NCBI GenBank assembly: GCA_964350145.1 | Contig: CAYGJL010000013.1 | Location: 1-64,000, forward strand | Length of the DNA stretch: 64,000 nucleotides | Source of the DNA: JACDCY01 sp964350145 | GTDB taxonomy: Bacteria > Gemmatimonadota > Gemmatimonadetes > Gemmatimonadales > Gemmatimonadaceae | Direction of reading: 5' to 3' | Shown here: positions 8,076 through 15,253 of the stretch, one piece after another | How the letters are laid out: every line of letters starts with the position of its first letter | How positions within the stretch are numbered: the stretch's first letter is position 1 | Notes under the pieces: model-generated | The model's database searches: none | What the model was told of the DNA's origin: nothing | The model's input: only the letters and a program-made list of their open reading frames with translations | Translations under genes and position numbers: made by a program

Positions 8076-8216
8076 CGCGCCGCCGAGCACATTCTCTCGG
8101 GCGCGCTGCTCAAGCCCGGGTCGATCGTCCCCAACAACACGCACTTCGACACTACGCGGGCGAACGTCGAGCACAGGGGCGCGGTGGCCCTCAATCTGCC
8201 GGTGGCGGAAGCGAAA
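8076..8216 (+). pseudogene. Relic of a tryptophanase-type beta-eliminating lyase
   Basis: A plus-strand frame encodes RAAEHILSGALLKPGSIV followed by PNNTHFDTTRANVE and a short tail ending LPVAEAK. This matches the conserved core of tryptophanase/tyrosine phenol-lyase proteins (GRAAE-ILFS-LVKPG-VPNNTHFDTTRANVE). Upstream, where the family has PTHQGRAAE, the sequence reads PIPRRAAE and similarity is lost. Downstream it runs straight into a terminator. Only about 47 codons of a roughly 460-residue enzyme remain, without the lysine-bearing catalytic part, so this is a deletion remnant. The other bases of 7929-8250 show no further feature. Confidence 0.6.
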
Positions 8217-8251
8217 GTCCGGCGGCCGTGCATCGGCCGTCGGGCTTTTTT
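8213..8251 (+). terminator. Rho-independent terminator
   Basis: AAGTCCGGCGGCCG, loop TGCAT, then CGGCCGTCGGGCTT followed by a T run; the stem pairs with two G-U positions. The T run is on the plus strand, so it probably terminated the lost lyase gene. It may also act on the convergent methyltransferase transcript. Confidence 0.8.
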
Positions 8252-9072
8252 CATCGCCTCGCGACGATCTCCATCACGCCCGGCGTGACCATCAGCGATC
8301 GAGGGTCGTGCTCCGCGTCTGCCAGAGCCCGTCGCACGCTTTCCGCTTCATCCGGAGAGAGCGAGCCGAGCTCGCGCATGCGCTCGACTCCCACATCCAC
8401 GAAAGCCTTCGGCCATTCCCAGAAATAGTCGCGCGGGCCGACTATCTCGATCAACGGCCGCACGCTCTCGATCTCGAAGCCGAACTCGCCCAGCCATCCG
8501 GGGATGGACAGCCCGATCTCGACTTCGCCTCCAGTCGCGCGCCACGTCTCCATGACTTTCCCGACGAACAGCTCCTGCGCCGGGGACGGAGGGATGAGGC
8601 GCCACGTAGAGTAGTCGAAGTACTCGTGGATGACCATGACGCCGCCCGGCCGCAGCGCGCCGGCGACACGCGACAGCAGCGCTTTCGGGTCTTGCACGAA
8701 TGCGTACACCCACCGGCACCACGCGCCGTCAACGTCCGCCGGTAGCCGTGAGGCAAGCCCGGCATCGTCCAGGTCCATCTCCACGGTTTCGACATGGCCA
8801 ATGCCGTGCTGCTCGATCTGGTTCTCGAGATAGCGCAGAAAACGGCGCGAGCGGTCCACGCCCACGACGCGGCCGGTGGGACCGACGATGTCGGCGAGGT
8901 CGAGCGTGGCGTAGCCGGGCCCGCAGCCGACATCGAGCAGCGTCTGCCCGACGGTGAAACCGGCGCGCTGCCAGGCGTCGGTCGCCTTCGGCCGCCAAAC
9001 GCGATGCTGCAGGCCGAGCCGCTCGATTTCCTCGTCGTGCGTGCCGAGGACGTAATCCTTATCAGTCGTCAT
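8251..9072 (-). CDS. Class I SAM-dependent methyltransferase
   Basis: A 273-residue methyltransferase. SAM motif I is LLDVGCGPGYATLDLA, motif II VVGVDRSRRFL, a DLDDAG acidic motif follows, and LRPGGVMVIHEYFDY is the post-II strand. ATG 9072 (MTTDKDYVLGTHDEEIERL) is where similar UbiE/COQ5-like methyltransferases begin; a longer frame to 9249 has no family resemblance and overlaps the divergent DUF4160 gene. The substrate is unknown. The C-terminal region (PRDYFWEWPKAF) is a feature of uncharacterised methyltransferases annotated only by fold. Confidence 0.85.
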   Translation of the reverse strand: MTTDKDYVLGTHDEEIERLGLQHRVWRPKATDAWQRAGFTVGQTLLDVGCGPGYATLDLADIVGPTGRVVGVDRSRRFLRYLENQIEQHGIGHVETVEMDLDDAGLASRLPADVDGAWCRWVYAFVQDPKALLSRVAGALRPGGVMVIHEYFDYSTWRLIPPSPAQELFVGKVMETWRATGGEVEIGLSIPGWLGEFGFEIESVRPLIEIVGPRDYFWEWPKAFVDVGVERMRELGSLSPDEAESVRRALADAEHDPRSLMVTPGVMEIVARR

Positions 9073-9171
9073 TGCCGGATGATAATGCCAGGGGTCGCAA
9101 TCGTTGGATGTCACTCGCACCTGTAGTTCCGCGCAAGCTGAGGCCAACGTATTCCTCAGACCTGTCGCGGG

Positions 9172-9408
9172 ATGCCAACGGTATTGCGAGTCGGCGCGTA
9201 TCGCTTCTATTTCTATTCTTCGGACCGTCGCGAACCGCCTCACGTTCATGTCGAGCGCGATTCACACAGAGCGAAGATATGGCTCGCTCCGGTTCGACTC
9301 GGGAGCAGCGGGGGTTTTAGCCGGCGCGAAATCGTTCGGATCATTTCCCTTGTGTGGGAGCATCACCAGCAGCTGTCAGAGGCATGGAATGAGTTCTTCA
9401 CGTATTGA
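9172..9408 (+). CDS. DUF4160 protein, putative toxin-antitoxin partner
   Basis: A 78-residue protein with the full DUF4160 pattern: MPTVLRVGAYRFYFYSSDRR, then EPPHVHVERD, AKIWLAPVRL, and EAWNEFF at the C terminus, normal length for the family. Its stop at 9408 overlaps the next start by 20 bases. DUF4160 genes are very often found next to DUF2442 genes in this arrangement and are suspected toxin-antitoxin modules, although the mechanism is not established. The start ATG 9172 lacks a strong Shine-Dalgarno. Confidence 0.85.
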   Translation: MPTVLRVGAYRFYFYSSDRREPPHVHVERDSHRAKIWLAPVRLGSSGGFSRREIVRIISLVWEHHQQLSEAWNEFFTY

Positions 9409-9694
9409 ACCGGTGCAGGCTCGCGCTCAGAGCGTGACAGTCACCGACGACACAATCGTCGTGGAGCTATCAGATGGCCGAGCCATCTCCGCGCCCCTCG
9501 CCTGGTACCCGCGCCTCTTCCACGCAACGCCCGCAGAACGAAGCAAATGGCGGCCTATCGGTGACGGGGAAGGGATTCACTGGCCTGATCTCGACGAGGA
9601 TATCAAAGTCGACGCCCTCGTTGCCGGCTTGCCGTCAGGGGAGAGCCAACGATCGCTGCAGCGCTGGCTGGAGTCGCGGAAGAAGCAACTCTAG
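9389..9694 (+). CDS. DUF2442 protein, putative toxin-antitoxin partner
   Basis: A 101-residue protein with the DUF2442 signature: DTIVVELSDGRAISAPLAWYPRLFHATPAERS, then W-R-P-I-G-D-G-E-G-I-H-W-P-DLDEDIKVDALV. The family is commonly encoded directly beside DUF4160 and usually overlaps it, as here (start ATG 9389 inside the DUF4160 gene). DUF2442 may be the antitoxin, but which partner is toxic is not evident from sequence. A longer upstream reading in the same frame is not supported. Confidence 0.85.
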   Translation: MSSSRIEPVQARAQSVTVTDDTIVVELSDGRAISAPLAWYPRLFHATPAERSKWRPIGDGEGIHWPDLDEDIKVDALVAGLPSGESQRSLQRWLESRKKQL

Positions 9695-9769
9695 CGTTTC
9701 TGGCGCGGGACGACTTCCCCCTGGACGACCAGTGATTTCATCGCCACTCCGCCCGCGAAAGGCCGCAAG

Positions 9770-11308
9770 CTACGGCCGTACATGCGCCACCAGCGCGCGC
9801 CGGTCCGGCTTTCCCGACGCCAGCTTCGGAATTTCCTGTACGAACAGAATTGATTTCGGGACCTTGTATGCCGCGAGAAACGAGCGGGCATGAACCAGTA
9901 CATCGTTTTCGTCGGCGCGTGAATCCGACCGCATCACCAGATACGCGCGGCCCACCTCGCCCCAGCGCTCGTCGGGTACGCCCACGACCACGACCTCGGC
10001 AACGCCAGGGCAGCCAGCCAGCACCGCTTCGACTTCGCCGGGAAAAACGTTTTCGCCGCCCGAGATATACATCTCCTTCCGCCGCCCGCAGATCGCAAAT
10101 GCGCCATCCGCTTCGCGCCGTGCCAGGTCGCCGGTGCGCAGCCAGCCGTCGGCGGTCAGCGCTTCGGCGGTCCTGACCGGGTCGTCGAGATAACCGGCGA
10201 ACATCTGCGGTCCGCGCAGACACAATTCCCCGGCTTGGCCCGGCGGCACATCGGATCCGTTCTCGTCCAGGAGACGCGCGTCCAGAAAGGGAACGGGCCA
10301 GCCGACGACGCCGGGTCGAGCCGCCGACTGGCCGGCGGAGATCACGAAGCAATTCGGCCCGCACTCGGTCAGGCCGTATCCCTCACGCAGCGCGTAACCC
10401 GCCGCGCGCACGGCTTCGGCGAGGGAGCGCGGAAGCGCCGCGCCGCCGCTCCAGAAGGCGCGCAGCGCCGGCAGCGCGCGGCCCCATTCCTCGCACTCGC
10501 GCAGCATCACGAGCTGCGTCGGCACCGTGAGCGCTGCGGTGCACTCTTCCTCGGCGAGTGCCCGCATGAACTCCGCGGGCTCGAACTTGTCGAGAATCAC
10601 GACGCGCCCGCCCCGGTACAGCAGCGGAGTGGCGAACACGTTCCACGCGCCGGTGTGGAACAGCGGCGACGCGACCGGAGCCACGTCCGATGCCCCCAGC
10701 TCCCATGCAATGCTCGTGGCCATCGCGTTGTAGAAGATCTGCCGGTGGGGGAGAATGACTCCCTTCGGCGTTCCGGTGCTGCCGGAGGTATACAGCACCA
10801 GCGCGGCGTCGTCGGCCCGCACGACCTCGTCAGGCAGTGCGACATGTTCTCCCTCCAGCCGCGGTCCGACGTCTGAATCGAGCTCGATCCACGGCACGGT
10901 GGACGCGGCCGGCGCTTCTGCCAGGAGGGCCGCGTACCGCCGCTCGCCCACTATGGCGCGCGGGGCAGAGTGCGCGATAATTGGAGCCAGTTCCGCGGCC
11001 ACCAACCGCCAGTTGTACGGTACGAGCGCCGCTCCCACGCGGCCGCAAGCGAAGAAGAGCGAAAACACTTCGTGTCTCGCGCCGCTAATCAGCCCGACGC
11101 GGTCGCCGGGACCGATTCCCATGCTGTGCAGAAGCCCGGCCCAACGGTCCGCGTCCGAGCTCAGCTCGGAGTATGTCAGGCGGCGTCTTGCGGTGCGATC
11201 CACCAGCGCAATCCGATCGGGCGACGACTCCGCCCAACGCCTGATCGGATCAATGCGCTCCGGAAAGTCAGGGAAGCGCACCAGACTCCGCTCAGCCGCC
11301 GGATTCAC
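9770..11308 (-). CDS. Acyl-CoA synthetase (AMP-forming), copy 1
   Basis: ANL-superfamily adenylate-forming ligase of 512 residues. The AMP-binding P-loop is YTSGSTGTPKG, the adenine motif is EGYGLTECGP, then GWLRTGDLARRE and GRRKEMYISGGENVFPGEVE, and the C-terminal lysine lies in PKLASGKPDRR. The enzyme converts a carboxylic acid plus CoA and ATP to acyl-CoA; substrate class (fatty, aromatic or hydroxy acid) is not determined. It is the last gene of the LacI-headed operon, and its start overlaps the preceding esterase gene by 17 bases. Confidence 0.92.
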   Translation of the reverse strand: MNPAAERSLVRFPDFPERIDPIRRWAESSPDRIALVDRTARRRLTYSELSSDADRWAGLLHSMGIGPGDRVGLISGARHEVFSLFFACGRVGAALVPYNWRLVAAELAPIIAHSAPRAIVGERRYAALLAEAPAASTVPWIELDSDVGPRLEGEHVALPDEVVRADDAALVLYTSGSTGTPKGVILPHRQIFYNAMATSIAWELGASDVAPVASPLFHTGAWNVFATPLLYRGGRVVILDKFEPAEFMRALAEEECTAALTVPTQLVMLRECEEWGRALPALRAFWSGGAALPRSLAEAVRAAGYALREGYGLTECGPNCFVISAGQSAARPGVVGWPVPFLDARLLDENGSDVPPGQAGELCLRGPQMFAGYLDDPVRTAEALTADGWLRTGDLARREADGAFAICGRRKEMYISGGENVFPGEVEAVLAGCPGVAEVVVVGVPDERWGEVGRAYLVMRSDSRADENDVLVHARSFLAAYKVPKSILFVQEIPKLASGKPDRRALVAHVRP

Positions 11309-12242
11309 TGGCCGGGTGCGCGAGAAAAAACTGCAGCACGACGTCCGCGGCGCGCGGTCCGTTCGCGTCGGCGAAAGTGCCCGCGGAGTTTCCCCCCGAC
11401 CACGCGTGGCCGAGCCCGCTGATCATCCACAGCTCCACGCGCGCATCGTGATCGCGCCAGAGCTTCCATGCATAACCTCCGCTGACCCCGGAATCGCGTG
11501 CTGCCGCGGAGCTATTCGCCCTCCACTGCGCGGCGATGAGCTCGGCGTTCGCCGGGCTGACAATTGCGTCGCTCTCGCCGTGCAGAACAATGAGCGCCGG
11601 CTTGCGTGCGCTCGGCGCGAACGGGGCGACGAGCGCGCCGACCGGTTTCCCCTGCATCGCGGGCAGCGCCTGCGCGACCGAGGTCGCAGCGGCGAACGGG
11701 ACTCCGGAATGAATGCCGACGCCCGCGTACAGCTCGGGGTACGCGACTCCCATTATCGCCGCCATCGCGCCACCGGCGGAAATCCCGGCGACGTACACGC
11801 GGCCGGGATCCGCGTTCCGGTCGGCCATCACGGCGCGCGTGATGGACGCGATAATGGCCGGCTCTCCGGCGCCGGCGTGCTGGTGCGCGCTGTCGAACCA
11901 GTTCCAACAGGTTCGCACATTCGCCGTGGCCGGCTGTTCCGGATACGCGACGAGCACTCCTTCGCGCTCCGCGCTCTCGTTCATGGCGGAGCCGGCGGCA
12001 AAATCTTCCGGATTCTGGGTGCAGCCATGGAGCATCACGACGAGCGGGAGCCGCCGCCGCCCATCCCACGCGGACGGGATGTACAGCCGATACCGCCGCG
12101 TTCCGCCCTCGAGCGGAAGCACGGAGTCGAGCCACCGTCCGCCCCCGCTGTCGACAATGCGCGTCACCGGCGCACAGCCCGACGTGAGCGCCGCGGCGAC
12201 CAGCGCGAGCATCGCTGCGCCGTGCTCAGATCTTCGCCCCAT
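11292..12242 (-). CDS. PHB-depolymerase-type esterase, lipoprotein
   Basis: A 316-residue exported alpha/beta hydrolase with lipobox LTSGC (C23). The region LVVMLHGCTQNPEDFAAGS (68-86) is characteristic of the esterase/PHB depolymerase family. The probable triad is S155 in GISAGG, D225 in GESDAIV and H279 in GLGHAWSGG, the last typical of extracellular PHB depolymerases and feruloyl-type esterases. It would cleave a polyester, oligoester or acylated carbohydrate outside the inner membrane. It overlaps both flanking acyl-CoA ligase genes (17 bases each), which suggests its product is activated to CoA thioesters. Confidence 0.87.
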   Translation of the reverse strand: MGRRSEHGAAMLALVAAALTSGCAPVTRIVDSGGGRWLDSVLPLEGGTRRYRLYIPSAWDGRRRLPLVVMLHGCTQNPEDFAAGSAMNESAEREGVLVAYPEQPATANVRTCWNWFDSAHQHAGAGEPAIIASITRAVMADRNADPGRVYVAGISAGGAMAAIMGVAYPELYAGVGIHSGVPFAAATSVAQALPAMQGKPVGALVAPFAPSARKPALIVLHGESDAIVSPANAELIAAQWRANSSAAARDSGVSGGYAWKLWRDHDARVELWMISGLGHAWSGGNSAGTFADANGPRAADVVLQFFLAHPASESGG

Positions 12243-13755
12243 GTCCCGCCCAATAAGGATCGCGCAACGTGCGCTTGAGGGTCTTGCCCGCGGTGGTGCG
12301 AGGGAAATCGTCCAGCACCACGACCTCGCGCAAACGCTGATACTTCGCGGACACGCGCTCGTTCACCCAGTCGCGGATCTCGGCGGCCGTCGCGGAGTCC
12401 CCGCGCAGAATCACCGCTGCCATGGGAACTTCGCCCCACTTCGCGTCGGGCACGCCGAACACCGCGGCTTCGGCGACGGCCGGGTGCTGCACCAGCACCT
12501 CCTCGATATCCCGCGGGAACACGTTCGCTCCGCCCGAGAGGATCAGGTCCTTCTTCCTATCCACGAGATACAGGAAGCCGTCCTCATCGGCGAAGCCGAC
12601 GTCGCCGGTGTGCAGCCATCCATCGCGGATCGCGTCGGCGGTGAGATCGGGCCGGTTGTAGTACCCGGGCATCATCAGCGGGGACCGCCCTACGATCTCG
12701 CCCGGCGCACCGGCGGGGAGATCGGCGCCGTCTTCCCCGACGATGCGCATCTCCGAGAACGCGAGCGGGGTGCCAACGGAATCCGGCTTCGCGGGAAAAT
12801 CGTCGCGATCGAGGACGGTGACGAACCCTTCGGTCAACCCGTACAGCTCGTAGAACGCGCCGGGGATCATGCGGGCCAGCCGGTCCTTGTGCTCGCGGTG
12901 GAACGGTGCACCGACCGTGCACAGCATCTCCACCGAGCGCATCCGCTCGGGGGTGAACGCCGGCGACTCCATGAGCGCCACGATCTGCGACGGGACCATG
13001 ATCATGTGCGTGACCTTCTCGGACACGATGGTCTCGATGAACGCCGCGGGGTCGAACCGCCGGTGCAGGATATACGTCGCGCCGGTGAGCCACGCCGGCA
13101 TCAGCGTGACAAACGCGCCGTTGAATACCAGCGACCCGGCGTGCAGCACTACGCTCTCCGGCGTCATCCGGAAGCTGGCGGCGAAGAGCGAGCAGTACAG
13201 CGCGCGGATATAGTGCGTGTGCACGATCCCCTTCGGCAGGCCGGTCGTGCCGCTGCTGTAGATGATGTTGAACGGGTCGTCGTCGCCCAGCTCAGGGGCA
13301 GCGGGTCGGGAGCCGGCGTCGCGAACCAGCTCGGCGTAGGTTCCGAACCCGGGAAGATCGCCGTCAACGAGCACGTAGTTCGCGGCGGGAATTCCCGGCA
13401 GGCCCGCTCGCAGCGAGTCCAGCTCTCCGGCGACCGCGGCGCACGCGATGACTGCCTGCGACTCCGAATCGCGGAGCAGATTCAGCAGCCCTTCGCCGCG
13501 CAGCAGCGGGCTCAGCGGGACGAGGACGATTCCGGCGCGCGCGCCGGCCCGATACGCGTCGAGCAGCTCCAGGCAGTTGGGCAGTATCAGCGCGAGCTTG
13601 TCGCCCTTGCGCAGGCCCAGCGAGCGAAGACCCGCCTCCAGCCGGGACACGCGTTCGTCCAGCTCCCGGAACGTCAGCCGCATCCCGTCCGCGACAACGG
13701 CCGTGTGTCCGGCGCGATAGCGCGCGTGCCGCGTCAGAAGCGAGCCGACGTTCAT
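12226..13755 (-). CDS. Acyl-CoA synthetase (AMP-forming), copy 2
   Basis: ANL ligase of 509 residues starting MNVGSLLTRHARYR (ATG 13755). Motifs: YSSGTTGLPKGIVHTH (P-loop), FYELYGLTEGFVT, GWLHTGDVGFADEDGFLYLVDRKKDLILSGGANVFP, and the C-terminal catalytic lysine in RTTAGKTLKRTLR. It resembles medium/long-chain or aromatic acyl-CoA ligases more than copy 1 does, and the two differ throughout, so they are not a recent duplication. A longer frame to 13863 is rejected because it overlaps the alpha/beta hydrolase without similarity. Confidence 0.92.
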   Translation of the reverse strand: MNVGSLLTRHARYRAGHTAVVADGMRLTFRELDERVSRLEAGLRSLGLRKGDKLALILPNCLELLDAYRAGARAGIVLVPLSPLLRGEGLLNLLRDSESQAVIACAAVAGELDSLRAGLPGIPAANYVLVDGDLPGFGTYAELVRDAGSRPAAPELGDDDPFNIIYSSGTTGLPKGIVHTHYIRALYCSLFAASFRMTPESVVLHAGSLVFNGAFVTLMPAWLTGATYILHRRFDPAAFIETIVSEKVTHMIMVPSQIVALMESPAFTPERMRSVEMLCTVGAPFHREHKDRLARMIPGAFYELYGLTEGFVTVLDRDDFPAKPDSVGTPLAFSEMRIVGEDGADLPAGAPGEIVGRSPLMMPGYYNRPDLTADAIRDGWLHTGDVGFADEDGFLYLVDRKKDLILSGGANVFPRDIEEVLVQHPAVAEAAVFGVPDAKWGEVPMAAVILRGDSATAAEIRDWVNERVSAKYQRLREVVVLDDFPRTTAGKTLKRTLRDPYWAGHGAKI

Positions 13756-13762
13756 CGCGGCC

Positions 13763-14569
13763 TCAAACGGCTCGCGGCGGAGCGCCCGCGTTCCGCGCCA
13801 GGAACTCCGACACCGCGGCGTTGAACTCCTCCGGCCGCTCCACGGGGAGCGCGTGCCGCGCATTGGATATCACTACTACCTCGGCGCGCGGCATTTTCGC
13901 CGCGTACTCCCGCTTCAGCGCAACGGGTGAATAGTCCTGGTCCGACGCCAGGACCAGCACCGGCCTGTCCATCCGCGCGAGGCGGTCGGTGACGCTCCAC
14001 CCGACCATGGCGCGCAACGCGTAGATATATGGTTTTCGCCCCATCGAGCCGATCTGGTCGATGAATGCGGCGCGCAGCTTCGCGCTCCCGTCGCCGGGGA
14101 AGAGCCGGCGGGCGAGCACGGTACCCATGGCGCGCGTGCCCAGCGTACTGACGATCGCGATGCGGAGCAGGATCGCGCCGCGCTGCGCGACCGTGCGCAG
14201 GATGAGCTCGGGCGCGCTGTTGGTGATCACGGCGCTGCGAACCAGATCGGGCCTGTCGGCGAGCAGCTGGAAGGCGATGGCGCCGCCCATCGACAGGCCG
14301 ACTACGTGCGCGGGCGCGGCGCCACGGCGCTCCAGCACCCGCGCCGCGTCGGCTGCAAGCGCGCGCATGTCGTAGGGCTCGGCGGGGACGGGGGAACCCC
14401 CGTGTCCGCGGACGTCGTAGCTGATGACGCGGTGCGTGCGGGAGAAGAAGTCCATCTGCGGCCGCCAATCGCGCATGCTCGACCCGAGTCCGTGAATGAA
14501 GAGCACCGGCTCACCGCTCCCACGCTCCTCGACGAACGGCTCTCCGCTAGCGATGGGCTGATCGGGCAT
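13763..14569 (-). CDS. Alpha/beta-fold hydrolase
   Basis: Cytoplasmic alpha/beta hydrolase of 268 residues; no signal peptide is visible. Oxyanion region LFIHGLGSSMRDW, strand motif YDVRGHGGSP, nucleophile S93 in GLSMGGA, acid in LVLASDQDYSP and a likely histidine in ISNARHALPVERPEEF. This is the arrangement of the 3-oxoadipate enol-lactonase/2-hydroxymuconate hydrolase group, but the substrate cannot be assigned. It overlaps the preceding V4R-like gene by 23 bases and lies 7 bases before the acyl-CoA ligase. Confidence 0.87.
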   Translation of the reverse strand: MPDQPIASGEPFVEERGSGEPVLFIHGLGSSMRDWRPQMDFFSRTHRVISYDVRGHGGSPVPAEPYDMRALAADAARVLERRGAAPAHVVGLSMGGAIAFQLLADRPDLVRSAVITNSAPELILRTVAQRGAILLRIAIVSTLGTRAMGTVLARRLFPGDGSAKLRAAFIDQIGSMGRKPYIYALRAMVGWSVTDRLARMDRPVLVLASDQDYSPVALKREYAAKMPRAEVVVISNARHALPVERPEEFNAAVSEFLARNAGAPPRAV

Positions 14570-15161
14570 TGCGCGCGCTCTCGGGACGCCAGCGGACTTC
14601 CCATTCGCAGAAGTGGTCTCCTTCCAGCGTGCAGCGGACGTGACGGGCGGACGTGTCGCGTCCGCGCGCGAGCCCGAGCGCCGTTATCCATCCGGCGGTG
14701 AGGCGCCGGCACAGAAGCGTATCACCGGGATCGAAGCCGATCAGCCGCGTGACCGCGTAGCCCGGGGACTGCGCGACTATCTCCATGTTGCCGGGTTGGT
14801 AGTACAGCTGGAACAACGACACATGCTGCGCGAGAAATTCCTCGGGCGTCGCTTTCTTGATGATCCCGCCGTACAGCTGCACGCCAATGGACGAGATGGA
14901 CCACGCCGCCGCTCGCTCTACCCAGCCGGGATCCTCATCGCGGAGGTAATGATCCGCCGCGCGCCACAGGCTGAGAGACAGCTCGTACGGCATTTCCACC
15001 GTCGGGGTTGCGGATTCCACGAGCCGGCGCTCCTCCCACGTGAGCCGTGAAAGAATCACCTCGACGGTCTCCGGCGCAGCCTCGCGCGCGAGGAAATCGA
15101 GCGTGCTCTTTATCGTGGATCCCTTGGCCAGACGGGCCGTCGTGTTCTGCAATTTCGTCAC
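14547..15161 (-). CDS. V4R/heme-NO-binding-like sensory domain protein
   Basis: About 204 residues. The C-terminal pattern CTLEGDHFCEWEVRW, preceded by GYAVTRLIGFDPGD, recalls the 4-vinyl-reductase (V4R) and HNOB small-molecule-binding domains and the TIGR02265 group of myxobacterial proteins; I hold this only moderately. GTG 15161 is chosen because GGAG lies 8 bases upstream. An upstream ATG at 15185 (reading M-W-P-F) lies inside the terminal sequence of an intergenic repeat and is probably not used. It may sense the ligand metabolised by this operon. Confidence 0.65.
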   Translation of the reverse strand: MTKLQNTTARLAKGSTIKSTLDFLAREAAPETVEVILSRLTWEERRLVESATPTVEMPYELSLSLWRAADHYLRDEDPGWVERAAAWSISSIGVQLYGGIIKKATPEEFLAQHVSLFQLYYQPGNMEIVAQSPGYAVTRLIGFDPGDTLLCRRLTAGWITALGLARGRDTSARHVRCTLEGDHFCEWEVRWRPESARNARSAHR

Positions 15162-15175
15162 AGTGTCGACTCCAA

Positions 15176-15248
15176 ACGGCCACATAGAAAAGCCAAGCTG
15201 AAAGCCTTCAAACTCGCAGCTCCCAGCTTGGCTTCTCTAAGTGGCAGT
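15176..15248. repeat. P1 palindromic element, copy A (short)
   Basis: Left end GGCCACATAGAAAAGCCAAG and right end CTTGGCTTCTCTAAGTGGCA form a hairpin of about 73 bases between the TonB receptor and the V4R gene. These are the characteristic ends of the P1 family, with a shortened interior. It is the only P1 copy lying inside an operon. Confidence 0.8.
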
Positions 15249-15253
15249 AACAG

